Assembly: GCF_016617715.1 (NCBI RefSeq)
Contig: NZ_CP067225.1
Location: 124,001 to 188,000, forward strand
Direction of reading: 5' to 3'
DNA: 64,000 bases
DNA from: Paracoccus sp. MC1862
Lineage (GTDB): Bacteria > Pseudomonadota > Alphaproteobacteria > Rhodobacterales > Rhodobacteraceae
The first letter of the stretch is position 1. Every line of letters begins with the position of its first letter. The notes beneath the pieces were generated by a model. The model did no database searches. It was given only the letters and a program-made list of their open reading frames with translations, and was not told the origin of the DNA. Shown here one piece after another: positions 8,982 through 17,262 of the stretch. Position numbers and translations under genes: made by a program.

Positions 8982-9045
8982 CCTCTTTTGACAAGCGCGG
9001 GATTTCCGTTCGACTGTCGGGGCGACCTTCGAGGGATCATGGCGG

Positions 9046-10314
9046 ATGGAACGCGAACGGCTTCAGAACTATGCCGGCAACGGCACCCCGGCGCAGCCCA
9101 CCTTCACCGCCGGGGAAATGCAGCGGCGCCTGGATGCCATCCGCAAGGCGATGGCAGCGCGCGAGATCGACGCGGCGTTGTTCACCAGCTATCACAACAT
9201 CAACTATTACTCGGACTTCCTGTATTGCCAGTTCGGCCGCCGCTATGGCCTGCTGGTCGATCATGACATCATGACCTCGATCAGCGCGGGAATCGACGGC
9301 GGCCAGCCGTGGCGACGCACCTTCGGCGGCCGGAACCTCACCTATACGGACTGGCAGAAGGACAACTACTTCCACGCCATCCGCCGGTTGACCGCCGGGG
9401 TCCGCAGGCTGGGGATCGAATTCGACCATGTGAACATTGACCTGCTGCATCTGCTCAAGTCGGAATTCCCCGGCATCGAGTTCGTCGACATCGCCCAGCC
9501 CGCCATGCAGTTGCGGATGATCAAGTCGCCCGAAGAGATCGAGCATATCGAAAAGATGGCCCGGATCGCCGATCTCGGCGGTGCGGCCGTGTTCGAGGCG
9601 GCGCAGGTCGGCGTCCCGGAACACGAGGTCGCGCTGCATTCGACCGCCACGATGGTGCGGGAAATCGCCCGTGTCTGGCCCCATGCGGAACTGATGGATA
9701 CCTGGACCTGGTTCCAGTCGGGCATCAACACCGACGGCGCCCACAACCCCGTCACCTCGCGGCGGATCGACCGCGGCGACATCCTGTCGTTCAACTGCTT
9801 CCCGATGGTGGCGGGCTATTACGTCGCGCTGGAACGGACGCTTTTCGCCGAAACCGCGACGGACGAACATCTGCGGCTGTGGGCCTTCAACTGCCGCGTC
9901 CATGACCGGGGCAAGGAGCTTCTGGTCCCCGGCAACAGCTGCGCCGAGATCGCCCGGGAGTTGAACGAGCTTTATGCCGCCGAGGACCTGCTGCAATACC
10001 GCAGCTTCGGCTACGGCCACAGCTTCGGCGTCCTTTGCCATTACTATGGCCGTGAGGCCGGGCTGGAGCTGCGCGAGGATTGCGACACGGTGCTGGAAGC
10101 CGGAATGGTGGTCAGCATGGAGCCGATGATCGCCATTCCCGACCAGCTGCCGGGGGCCGGCGGCTACCGGGAACACGACATCCTTGTCATAACCGAGACC
10201 GGCAACCGCAACATCACCGGCTTCCCTTACGGCCCCGAACATCTGATCGTCGGGGCGAGCAAGCCAGCACCCGCCGCCCAGACGGCACTCGCTGGCGCCG
10301 GGCAGACGGTCTGA
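9046..10314 (+). CDS. Creatinase (creatine amidinohydrolase)
   Basis: A 422-residue cytosolic enzyme that hydrolyses creatine to sarcosine and urea (EC 3.5.3.3). It matches my memory of Pseudomonas creatinase along its whole length: 'FTSYHNINYYSDFLYC', 'SISAGIDGGQPWRRT', 'ELMDTWTWFQSGINTDG', 'RSFGYGHSFGVLCHYYGREA' and 'VVSMEPMI'. His233 in 'TDGAHNPVT' corresponds to the catalytic His of the family. The fold is the metal-independent 'pita-bread' M24 fold. A ~20-residue C-terminal tail (SKPAPAAQTALAG) is extra. It is preceded by the divergent LysR gene and followed by an IS cluster, so any original downstream partner genes are lost or displaced. The sarcosine formed could be used by the flavoprotein cluster further on. 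Confidence 0.93.
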   Translation: MERERLQNYAGNGTPAQPTFTAGEMQRRLDAIRKAMAAREIDAALFTSYHNINYYSDFLYCQFGRRYGLLVDHDIMTSISAGIDGGQPWRRTFGGRNLTYTDWQKDNYFHAIRRLTAGVRRLGIEFDHVNIDLLHLLKSEFPGIEFVDIAQPAMQLRMIKSPEEIEHIEKMARIADLGGAAVFEAAQVGVPEHEVALHSTATMVREIARVWPHAELMDTWTWFQSGINTDGAHNPVTSRRIDRGDILSFNCFPMVAGYYVALERTLFAETATDEHLRLWAFNCRVHDRGKELLVPGNSCAEIARELNELYAAEDLLQYRSFGYGHSFGVLCHYYGREAGLELREDCDTVLEAGMVVSMEPMIAIPDQLPGAGGYREHDILVITETGNRNITGFPYGPEHLIVGASKPAPAAQTALAGAGQTV

Positions 10315-10460
10315 CACCCATGCGGCGGTGCCGGGTCCTGCCCGCATCGCCGCATGGTCCGAGAACGCCCCCGCAGAAGGGGCATCCCGCCAGAGAATCT
10401 GGCGCCAAGCCGAGGAAAGACAACAGCCAACAGGGATCGGACTGATGAAAACGGCTCTGA

Positions 10461-11816
10461 TGATGTGACCGCCCCCCGACGGCATCTGATGTGCCAAGGT
10501 GGGTCTGCAACGATCCACAAAGGGGAGCGGTCATGTCGGAGATTATCACGGTCGGGCTCGATCTGGCGAAGAATGTATTCCAGGTGCATGGAACTGACGG
10601 CGCAGGACGAGCCGTTCTGCGCAAGAAGATACGGCGAGGGCAGGTGCTGGAGTTTTTCAGCCAGCTGCCCTCTTGCGTCGTGGCGATGGAAGCCTGTGGC
10701 GGCGCTCACTTCTGGGGCCGGGAAATTGGCAAGCTGGGGCATGAGGTGCGGCTGATCCCGCCGGCCTATGTGAAGCCGTTTGTGAAGCGCCAGAAGAATG
10801 ACATGGCGGACGCCGAGGCCATCTGCGAGGCGGCTATGCGACCCACCATGCGCTTTGTTCCGGTCAAGAGCGAAGAGACGCAGGGCGCGGCAATGGTCTT
10901 CCGGGTCCGGGAGTTGCTGATCCGGCAGCGCACGCAGGCGATCAACGCATTGCGCGGCCATCTGACCGAGTTCGGTCAGATCGTGCCACAGGGAGCGGCC
11001 AACGCTGCGCGGCTGATCGCGATCGTGGAGGATCCGGATGGCGCTCTCCCTGCTGATGCCGTCCCCACGCTGAAGGCTTTGATCGCGGCACTCACGCATC
11101 TGGAGGCAGAGATCAGGAAGCTCGATGCCGAGATCGCCCGGCGCGCCAAGGAGAATGACGTCGCCCGGCGACTGATGACGGTGCCGGGCATCGGGCCGCT
11201 GATTGCCACGGCCATCGCTGTTCTGGCGCCGCCACCCGAGACGTTCCGCAAGGCACGCGACTTTGCCGCCTGGCTTGGTCTTGTGCCTCGGCAGCATTCG
11301 ACCGGCGGCAAGCAACGTCTCGGAGCAACGACCAGAATGGGCGAACGATCCCTGCGACGCCTGCTGATCATTGGCGCCAACAGCGTGGTGATCAAACGTA
11401 ACGTTCACAAGGAAGCGCAGCCCGGAACATGGCTGGGCAGCCTGCTGTTGCGCAAGCCACCGATGCTGGTGCGGGTGGCTTTGGCGAACAAGATGGCGCG
11501 GATCGTCTGGGCCTTGATGGCTCGGGGTGGCATCTACCAATCTCCGGTCGCAGCGGCGTAAGCCGCCGCAGATCGCGAGGACGTCGGAGCGGAAGAGGGC
11601 AAGGAGCAGTTTGGCGCAACAGTTGTGAGACGGGATCGGGAAAACCAGTGTGCAACAGAGTGCCTATGAGCACGCGGCTTTGATCTGGACCCGACCTTCG
11701 AACACCATACGGGCCCTGCGGCATGGATCGCGCCGCATCATGAGGCCGGACACATGTCAGCACCCGACAACGCGCCAAGATCAGCTTCAAAATCCCTCTT
11801 GCGCTTGGGGCGGTTA
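10461..11816 (+). mobile_element. IS110 family (IS1111-type) element, copy A
   Basis: Boundaries are approximate. A short inverted repeat lies near the ends: gtgaccgcccc at the left (from ~10465) and ggggcggttacac at the right (ending ~11817), as expected for the IS1111 group with subterminal repeats. It holds one transposase gene and about 250 bases of 3' non-coding DNA. It lies directly after the creatinase gene. Confidence 0.75.
10533..11561 (+). CDS. IS110 family transposase (IS1111 group), copy A
   Basis: A 342-residue DEDD transposase. The N-terminal catalytic domain starts 'GLDLAKNVFQVHG' (first Asp). It continues with 'VVAMEACGGAHFW' (Glu) and 'KRQKNDMADAEAICEA' (paired Asp). The C-terminal transposase_20 part carries 'MTVPGIGPLIATAIA' and 'FAAWLGLVPRQHSTGGKQRLG', with the Ser/Thr-rich region. 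The start is the ATG at 10533 after an aggggagcgg ribosome-binding stretch. All catalytic residues are present, so it may be active. It is identical to copy B. Confidence 0.93.
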   Translation: MSEIITVGLDLAKNVFQVHGTDGAGRAVLRKKIRRGQVLEFFSQLPSCVVAMEACGGAHFWGREIGKLGHEVRLIPPAYVKPFVKRQKNDMADAEAICEAAMRPTMRFVPVKSEETQGAAMVFRVRELLIRQRTQAINALRGHLTEFGQIVPQGAANAARLIAIVEDPDGALPADAVPTLKALIAALTHLEAEIRKLDAEIARRAKENDVARRLMTVPGIGPLIATAIAVLAPPPETFRKARDFAAWLGLVPRQHSTGGKQRLGATTRMGERSLRRLLIIGANSVVIKRNVHKEAQPGTWLGSLLLRKPPMLVRVALANKMARIVWALMARGGIYQSPVAAA

Positions 11817-12864
11817 CACATGTTGCACAAATCCCTTCAGTGACTCATGTCGTGAGTCAGCATGGTAGCTGGTCGACATGAGCAAACCCACACGCCTGAC
11901 CTACAAGACCAGGAACTGGCCGGCCTACAATGAAGCGCTCAAGCGCCGTGGCTCGCTGACGATCTGGTTCGACCCCGAGATGAGCTGGGAGGCGGCTGCG
12001 ACAGGTCGACGTGGCCGACAGCAGACCTACAGCGATGCCGCCATCCAGACTTGCCTTTCCATGAAGGTGCTGTTCGGCATGGCATTGCGGCAGACGGCAG
12101 GGTTCGTCGAGAGCCTGCTTCGCCTGATCGGCCTCGACTGGACGGTGCCTGACTTCAGCACGCTGTCGCGGCGCCAGAAGACCCTGGCCGTCAACATCCC
12201 GTATCGGGGCTCCAAGGGACCTCTGCACCTGCTGGTCGACAGCACCGGGATCAAGGTCGAAGGCGAAGGCGAGTGGCACGCCCGCAAGCATGGCGGCCCG
12301 AAGCGGCGTATCTGGCGCAAGATTCACATTGGGATCGACGAGGAAACGCTAGAAGTCCGGGCCATCGAGATCACCGGGAGCCACATCGGTGACGCCCCGG
12401 TCCTGCCAGATCTGCTCAACCAGATCCCGGCGGACGAGGAGATCGGCAGCGTTACGGCTGACGGTGCCTACGACACCCGCAAGTGCCACGATGCGATCGC
12501 CGACCGCGGCGCTCACGCCGTGATCCCGCCCCGCAGGAACGCAAAGCCATGGAAGGCTGTCACGGCCGGGGCCGCGGCGCGCAACGAGGCTCTGCGATCT
12601 GCGAAATACCTGGGCCGCACGCTTTGGCGAAGATGGAGTGGATACCACCGCCGGAGCCGCGTCGAGACGAAGATGCATTGCGTGAAACTTCTGGGGCAAC
12701 GCCTCATGGCGCGGGACTTCGATCGTCAGGTCGCCGAACTTCAGGTCCGGATTGCCGTCCTGAACGGCTACACCGCGCTCGGCATACCCGTCACTGAAGC
12801 TGTGGAATGAGTCTGTCCGGGGAAAGGGGGAACAACGGCCATCAGACCATTTGTGCAACATGTG
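11817..12864 (+). mobile_element. IS5 family (IS903-like) element between the IS110 copies
   Basis: The terminal inverted repeats probably contain tgttgcacaaat at the left (11821-11832) and its mirror at the right (12849-12860), resembling IS903-type ends. Exact ends cannot be fixed, because the flanking IS110 copies are themselves inverted. A 7-bp palindrome TGACTCA/TGAGTCA (11841-11847, 11853-11859) lies just upstream of the transposase start and could be an operator or attenuating hairpin. No direct target duplication can be seen. Confidence 0.7.
11878..12810 (+). CDS. IS5 family transposase (IS903-like)
   Basis: A 310-residue DDE transposase. N-terminal 'RNWPAYNEALKRRGSLTIWFD' and 'SMKVLFGMALRQTAGFVESLL' are typical of the IS5/IS903 group. 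Catalytic Asp residues are in 'HLLVDSTGIKVEGEGEW' and 'VTADGAYDT', and the Glu is in the 'RRSRVETKMHCVKLLG' block. It is full length and without visible damage. It sits between inverted IS110 copies. Confidence 0.92.
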   Translation: MSKPTRLTYKTRNWPAYNEALKRRGSLTIWFDPEMSWEAAATGRRGRQQTYSDAAIQTCLSMKVLFGMALRQTAGFVESLLRLIGLDWTVPDFSTLSRRQKTLAVNIPYRGSKGPLHLLVDSTGIKVEGEGEWHARKHGGPKRRIWRKIHIGIDEETLEVRAIEITGSHIGDAPVLPDLLNQIPADEEIGSVTADGAYDTRKCHDAIADRGAHAVIPPRRNAKPWKAVTAGAAARNEALRSAKYLGRTLWRRWSGYHRRSRVETKMHCVKLLGQRLMARDFDRQVAELQVRIAVLNGYTALGIPVTEAVE

Positions 12865-14220
12865 TAACCGCCCCAAGCGCAAGAGGGATTTTGAAGCTGA
12901 TCTTGGCGCGTTGTCGGGTGCTGACATGTGTCCGGCCTCATGATGCGGCGCGATCCATGCCGCAGGGCCCGTATGGTGTTCGAAGGTCGGGTCCAGATCA
13001 AAGCCGCGTGCTCATAGGCACTCTGTTGCACACTGGTTTTCCCGATCCCGTCTCACAACTGTTGCGCCAAACTGCTCCTTGCCCTCTTCCGCTCCGACGT
13101 CCTCGCGATCTGCGGCGGCTTACGCCGCTGCGACCGGAGATTGGTAGATGCCACCCCGAGCCATCAAGGCCCAGACGATCCGCGCCATCTTGTTCGCCAA
13201 AGCCACCCGCACCAGCATCGGTGGCTTGCGCAACAGCAGGCTGCCCAGCCATGTTCCGGGCTGCGCTTCCTTGTGAACGTTACGTTTGATCACCACGCTG
13301 TTGGCGCCAATGATCAGCAGGCGTCGCAGGGATCGTTCGCCCATTCTGGTCGTTGCTCCGAGACGTTGCTTGCCGCCGGTCGAATGCTGCCGAGGCACAA
13401 GACCAAGCCAGGCGGCAAAGTCGCGTGCCTTGCGGAACGTCTCGGGTGGCGGCGCCAGAACAGCGATGGCCGTGGCAATCAGCGGCCCGATGCCCGGCAC
13501 CGTCATCAGTCGCCGGGCGACGTCATTCTCCTTGGCGCGCCGGGCGATCTCGGCATCGAGCTTCCTGATCTCTGCCTCCAGATGCGTGAGTGCCGCGATC
13601 AAAGCCTTCAGCGTGGGGACGGCATCAGCAGGGAGAGCGCCATCCGGATCCTCCACGATCGCGATCAGCCGCGCAGCGTTGGCCGCTCCCTGTGGCACGA
13701 TCTGACCGAACTCGGTCAGATGGCCGCGCAATGCGTTGATCGCCTGCGTGCGCTGCCGGATCAGCAACTCCCGGACCCGGAAGACCATTGCCGCGCCCTG
13801 CGTCTCTTCGCTCTTGACCGGAACAAAGCGCATGGTGGGTCGCATAGCCGCCTCGCAGATGGCCTCGGCGTCCGCCATGTCATTCTTCTGGCGCTTCACA
13901 AACGGCTTCACATAGGCCGGCGGGATCAGCCGCACCTCATGCCCCAGCTTGCCAATTTCCCGGCCCCAGAAGTGAGCGCCGCCACAGGCTTCCATCGCCA
14001 CGACGCAAGAGGGCAGCTGGCTGAAAAACTCCAGCACCTGCCCTCGCCGTATCTTCTTGCGCAGAACGGCTCGTCCTGCGCCGTCAGTTCCATGCACCTG
14101 GAATACATTCTTCGCCAGATCGAGCCCGACCGTGATAATCTCCGACATGACCGCTCCCCTTTGTGGATCGTTGCAGACCCACCTTGGCACATCAGATGCC
14201 GTCGGGGGGCGGTCACATCA
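12865..14220 (-). mobile_element. IS110 family (IS1111-type) element, copy B
   Basis: Inverted duplicate of the element at 10461-11816, with the same subterminal repeats. Its outer end interrupts an aldo/keto reductase gene at about 14221. Confidence 0.75.
13120..14148 (-). CDS. IS110 family transposase (IS1111 group), copy B
   Basis: A 342-residue protein identical to the transposase at 10533-11561, on the opposite strand. The catalytic DEDD set is intact. The start ATG at 14148 is chosen as for copy A. Confidence 0.93.
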   Translation of the reverse strand: MSEIITVGLDLAKNVFQVHGTDGAGRAVLRKKIRRGQVLEFFSQLPSCVVAMEACGGAHFWGREIGKLGHEVRLIPPAYVKPFVKRQKNDMADAEAICEAAMRPTMRFVPVKSEETQGAAMVFRVRELLIRQRTQAINALRGHLTEFGQIVPQGAANAARLIAIVEDPDGALPADAVPTLKALIAALTHLEAEIRKLDAEIARRAKENDVARRLMTVPGIGPLIATAIAVLAPPPETFRKARDFAAWLGLVPRQHSTGGKQRLGATTRMGERSLRRLLIIGANSVVIKRNVHKEAQPGTWLGSLLLRKPPMLVRVALANKMARIVWALMARGGIYQSPVAAA

Positions 14221-14845
14221 TCAGAGCCGGCTCGCTCCCGAACATGCCACGTCCGAGCGGGGAAAAAGCGACGAAGGCCACGCCCAGTTCCCTGCAGGCC
14301 TGGATCAGGCCAAGCTGCGGCAGGCGCGTCCAGAGCGAGAATTCGTTCTGCACCGCGGTCACCGGATGCTCGGCATGGGCGCGGCGCAGGGTCGATGGCG
14401 CGACCTCGGAAAGACCATAGCCGCCGATCTTTCCCTCCTCGACCAGCCTGCCCATCGTTCCGGCCAGATCCTCGATCGGGATCTCGGGCTGGTGGCGGTG
14501 GATGTAGTAGAGATCCACATGCTCGCGCCCGAGCCGCCGCAGCGAGGCTTCGAGACACTGGCGGATATAGGCCTCGTCGTTGCGCACCGTCCGCGGCGGC
14601 CCGGTGACGATGCCGCATTTGGTGGCCAGGTGGGTGTCCCGGCGCCCCCACTTGCCCATGATCCGTTCCGACAGGCCCATGCCGTAGATATCGGCCGTGT
14701 CGAAATGGGTGATGCCGGCCTCCATCGCCGCGTCGAGGCAGGCCAGCGAGGTCGCCTCGTCCGTGGGACCGAAGATCCCGCCAAAGCTCATGGTGCCGAA
14801 GCCGATGGCCCCGACATCACGGTTGCCGAGCCGTTTCTGTTCCAT
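14221..14845 (-). pseudogene. Aldo/keto reductase, 3' end removed by IS110 insertion
   Basis: The N-terminal ~205 residues of an aldo/keto reductase of the AKR11/13-like group (normal length ~320-340). It has 'LGNRDVGAIGFGTMSFGG' at the N-terminus, the catalytic Asp/Tyr in 'FDTADIYG', Lys in 'LATKCG' and His in 'DLYYIHRHQP'. The barrel stops after 'SPLGRGMFGSEP', where the IS110 copy B begins; the last residues before the stop are IS-encoded. The C-terminal NADP-binding strands are missing, so the product should be non-functional. The missing half is not in the window. Confidence 0.85.
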
Positions 14846-15091
14846 CTGCCCCCTCCTGTGCCGCGGTGCGGCAGAGAAGCGCGCCCGGTCGTGGGGGTCA
14901 AGGACGGCAGGACCGAAACCACCGACAGGGCCTTTGCTTCAGAAGGATGTCGCCATCATTCCGCAGCGCCGGGCATCGTGAAAAGGGGGCAGCCAGCACG
15001 CCCTCAAATGGCTTCTCATCCGGAAGGCGCCAATGCGGAGAGCCGGGGCGGCTCAGCAGATCGCCAGCCCTGCCTGCCTGCCGGGACAGGG

Positions 15092-16057
15092 CTATGCCGC
15101 GCCCTCCACCTCGGCCTCGGCCGGGGCAGGGGGCAGGCTTTGCAGGATCATGGGGTCGGGCGACAGCCGGATGCCCTTTCCGCGCAGTGCGGCGTCGATA
15201 CGGGCGAAGATCTCGGCCCGGCATGCGAGTTCGCGGTCGTGGCGCGGCACCCAGTATTTTACCCGGTAGGTGATCCCCGCCGGGCCATAGCTGAAAACCT
15301 GCACCTCGGGCGGCGAGCCGGTCGTCATGGGGCGCATCGCAACCAGCGCCTCGTCGATCATCGCCCGCGCCTCGGCGACCGGCAGGTCTCCGGGCAGGGT
15401 CAGTTCGACATGGTCGCGGTATTCTTGGCGGGGGGCACTGAAGTTGGTGATCCGCTGGCGCGAGATCTGGCTGTTGGGCAGGATCACATAGGTGCTGTCA
15501 CGGGTCACCAGCCGCGTCGTGCGCCAGCCGATCTCCTGCACTCGGCCTTGGGCAAGCGTTTCGATCCGGACCCAGTCGCCGATGCGGAAGGGCGCCTCGA
15601 ACCCCAGCGCCAGCCCCGAGAAGACGTCGGCCACGACGTTGCGGACGGCAAAGCCCAGCACCGCCAGCACCAGCCCCGAGCCGGTCAGGATGCCGGACAG
15701 ATTCTGCCGGAAGATCAGCGACAGGCTGGCCAGCGTCGCCAGGGCGAACAGCACCGCCCGCAGCAAGTCCAGCGCCACCTTGGGCACCGGGCGCTTGCCC
15801 CTGGGCCGCTCGACCAGCCGATTGAGCGCCAGCAGGTAGAACAGGTGCACCCCCGCAAAGAGCGCAAGCGAGATGAGCCCCCTTTGCAGGGGGCTGCTCA
15901 GCCAGGCGAGACCCAGTTCCGCCGGCAGCAGGGCGACCAGCGGCTTGGCAAGGACGGCCAGCAGGGTCAGGGCGATGAAGGTGACGAGGGCAGAGCGGCG
16001 CTGCGTGCGTGAAGGGATCAGGTCAGCCCTGGTCAAGGCAGTCCTCGATCGTGGCAC
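15092..16057 (-). CDS. MscS-family mechanosensitive ion channel
   Basis: A 321-residue inner-membrane protein. Hydrophobic helices lie at ~25-45, 60-78 and 98-115, then the pore-lining MscS helix 'GSGLVLAVLGFAVRNVVADV', followed by 'SGLALGFEAPFRIGDWVRI', the canonical start of the MscS beta domain. The C-terminal alpha/beta part ends in a short acidic tail. The length suits a small MscS homologue that opens on osmotic downshock. A small zinc-ribbon frame overlaps its 5' end upstream, hinting at a two-gene unit. Confidence 0.9.
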   Translation of the reverse strand: MPRSRTALTRADLIPSRTQRRSALVTFIALTLLAVLAKPLVALLPAELGLAWLSSPLQRGLISLALFAGVHLFYLLALNRLVERPRGKRPVPKVALDLLRAVLFALATLASLSLIFRQNLSGILTGSGLVLAVLGFAVRNVVADVFSGLALGFEAPFRIGDWVRIETLAQGRVQEIGWRTTRLVTRDSTYVILPNSQISRQRITNFSAPRQEYRDHVELTLPGDLPVAEARAMIDEALVAMRPMTTGSPPEVQVFSYGPAGITYRVKYWVPRHDRELACRAEIFARIDAALRGKGIRLSPDPMILQSLPPAPAEAEVEGAA

Positions 16058-16211
16058 GAACGGGCAGTTGGCCGAAGGGCGTGCGGCAGAGGGGGCAGCG
16101 GTGCGCGGCGGCGCGGGGCACGCGGTTGCCGCAACGGGAACATTTCGCAGGAGGATAAGGCAGTTTCACGGGGTCACCTGTGGTTGCAGAAGGACGGATA
16201 CGAGCAATCAC
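16023..16211 (-). CDS. Small zinc-ribbon-like protein
   Basis: A 62-residue frame starting at GTG. Two Cys pairs, 'CSRCG' and 'CPLC', 13 residues apart, form a plausible zinc ribbon ('PPAKCSRCGNRVPRAAAHRCPLCRTPFG'). It overlaps the start of the MscS gene by 35 bases in another frame. The family is not recognised. It could be a small regulatory or adaptor protein, or a chance frame; the regular Cys spacing is the only support. Confidence 0.4.
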   Translation of the reverse strand: MIARIRPSATTGDPVKLPYPPAKCSRCGNRVPRAAAHRCPLCRTPFGQLPVRATIEDCLDQG

Positions 16212-17262
16212 CCCGACCGCGTCCGCTGCAGGCCGCAGCTATCGCGATCGGGGTGGAACATGCGCCTTATCACCGCGCAACGATCCCGCAGGTCTGCCCA
16301 TGCGCCTCACCCTTGTTCCAGTTCGTGAAAGATTCAGGCCCTGTGGCCCGTTATAATTGATATAGTTATAAAATATTTAATTTCAACAGGTTGCTTTGAA
16401 GCGTGGAACGAGTGTCCGGCCGCTACCCCCCGTCTTGCCGGAAGGGCAGGTCGCCCGCAGGACGGTAGGGGCAGCCTGCGTGGCAACAGTGGAAAGCATG
16501 GCCCGGAACATCCGGCTGCGCCTGGTCGGATGCTGTCCGATGACGTGTTGTAGCTGGTCGTCACCGTGATGTCTGGCGCGCGCCTGCTTGATCAGGATGC
16601 TGCAGCGGGCAGACTGATGACAGGATCAGCCCGCATTGCCCTGATCGTTTCCAGCGCCATGCAGCGGGCGCGCTGGACGGCCCATTCATCGTTCCGTTCG
16701 CGCAACAGTGCGCCGACGGAACGGATGATGGCACCATCGTTCGCGGGTGAGGTCACCCGCATCCGCAGCCTGATGGACAGCTCGACGACCACGGTGATCC
16801 TGCAATAGGTCCAATTGCCGGTGGTGCTAGTGCGATGATGGAACTCCGCTCACGGGCGCACCGTGCGAGGCTGGCCGGTGAGCATCCAGGCGCGGCGCGA
16901 GAACTCCACCCGAACGCATGCAAGGCATTCAACAGCAGAGCCGCGTCCACCGGGCCGGGGGCCGGGCTGCTTCAGAAGGGCAGGACGGAACTGGCAGGCC
17001 CGGCCAAAAGCGGCCCCGGTGTCCTTTGCAGCACTTGAAGGCGGCGACCTGAGCAGCGTGGGACACCCTGCAGATGGACAACCCATCGGTGGAAGAACAC
17101 CTCGCCGCGGTGACATGGAGGCGACGCGCGCCTTCCAGCCCGTCCGACTGGCCCCGCGGGGGAAGAACCCTCTGGACCTGTGCCACATGACGGCAGGTGA
17201 ATTTTCTTGCCGCCATGCAACTTGGCGCACATTCTGAGATGGAAGCCAGTTGAGAGGGCGAT
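16212..17262. other. Gene-poor stretch with AT-rich patch and IS256 scar
   Basis: Apart from the IS256 remnant, no real gene is recognised here. Positions 16346-16388 are strikingly AT-rich for this genome (…ataattgatatagttataaa…) and could be a promoter or a foreign junction. The region just before 17263 must hold the permease promoter. Confidence 0.5.
16592..16760 (-). pseudogene. Remnant of an IS256 family transposase (C-terminal ~55 residues)
   Basis: The minus-strand frame reads 'GAIIRSVGALLRERNDEW' followed by 'AVQRARCMALETI' and ends '..DPVISLPAAAS'. This is the familiar C-terminus of IS256-type transposases (LVGALLLEQNDEWAVQRARYM.LETI). No catalytic region remains upstream, so this is only an IS footprint. 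Confidence 0.7.

Larger units (their letters stand above)
10452..11832. repeat. Left arm of a 1.38-kb inverted repeat
   Basis: Bases 10452-11832 are mirrored by 12849-14229 (positions sum to 24681). The ends were checked base by base, and the translations of several frames on both strands are identical between arms, so identity is at or near 100%. The arm contains an IS110-type element and reaches the terminal bases of the IS5-like element in the middle. Confidence 0.85.
12849..14229. repeat. Right arm of the 1.38-kb inverted repeat
   Basis: This is the mirror of 10452-11832. The outer edge stops where the creatinase-side flank and the aldo/keto-reductase coding sequence begin to differ (14230). 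The inner edge stops inside the IS5-like element. Confidence 0.85.

Noticed and set aside
10533..14148. Possible defence or toxin cargo between the two IS110 copies
   Set aside because: The centre is fully accounted for by one IS5-family transposase; no cargo gene.
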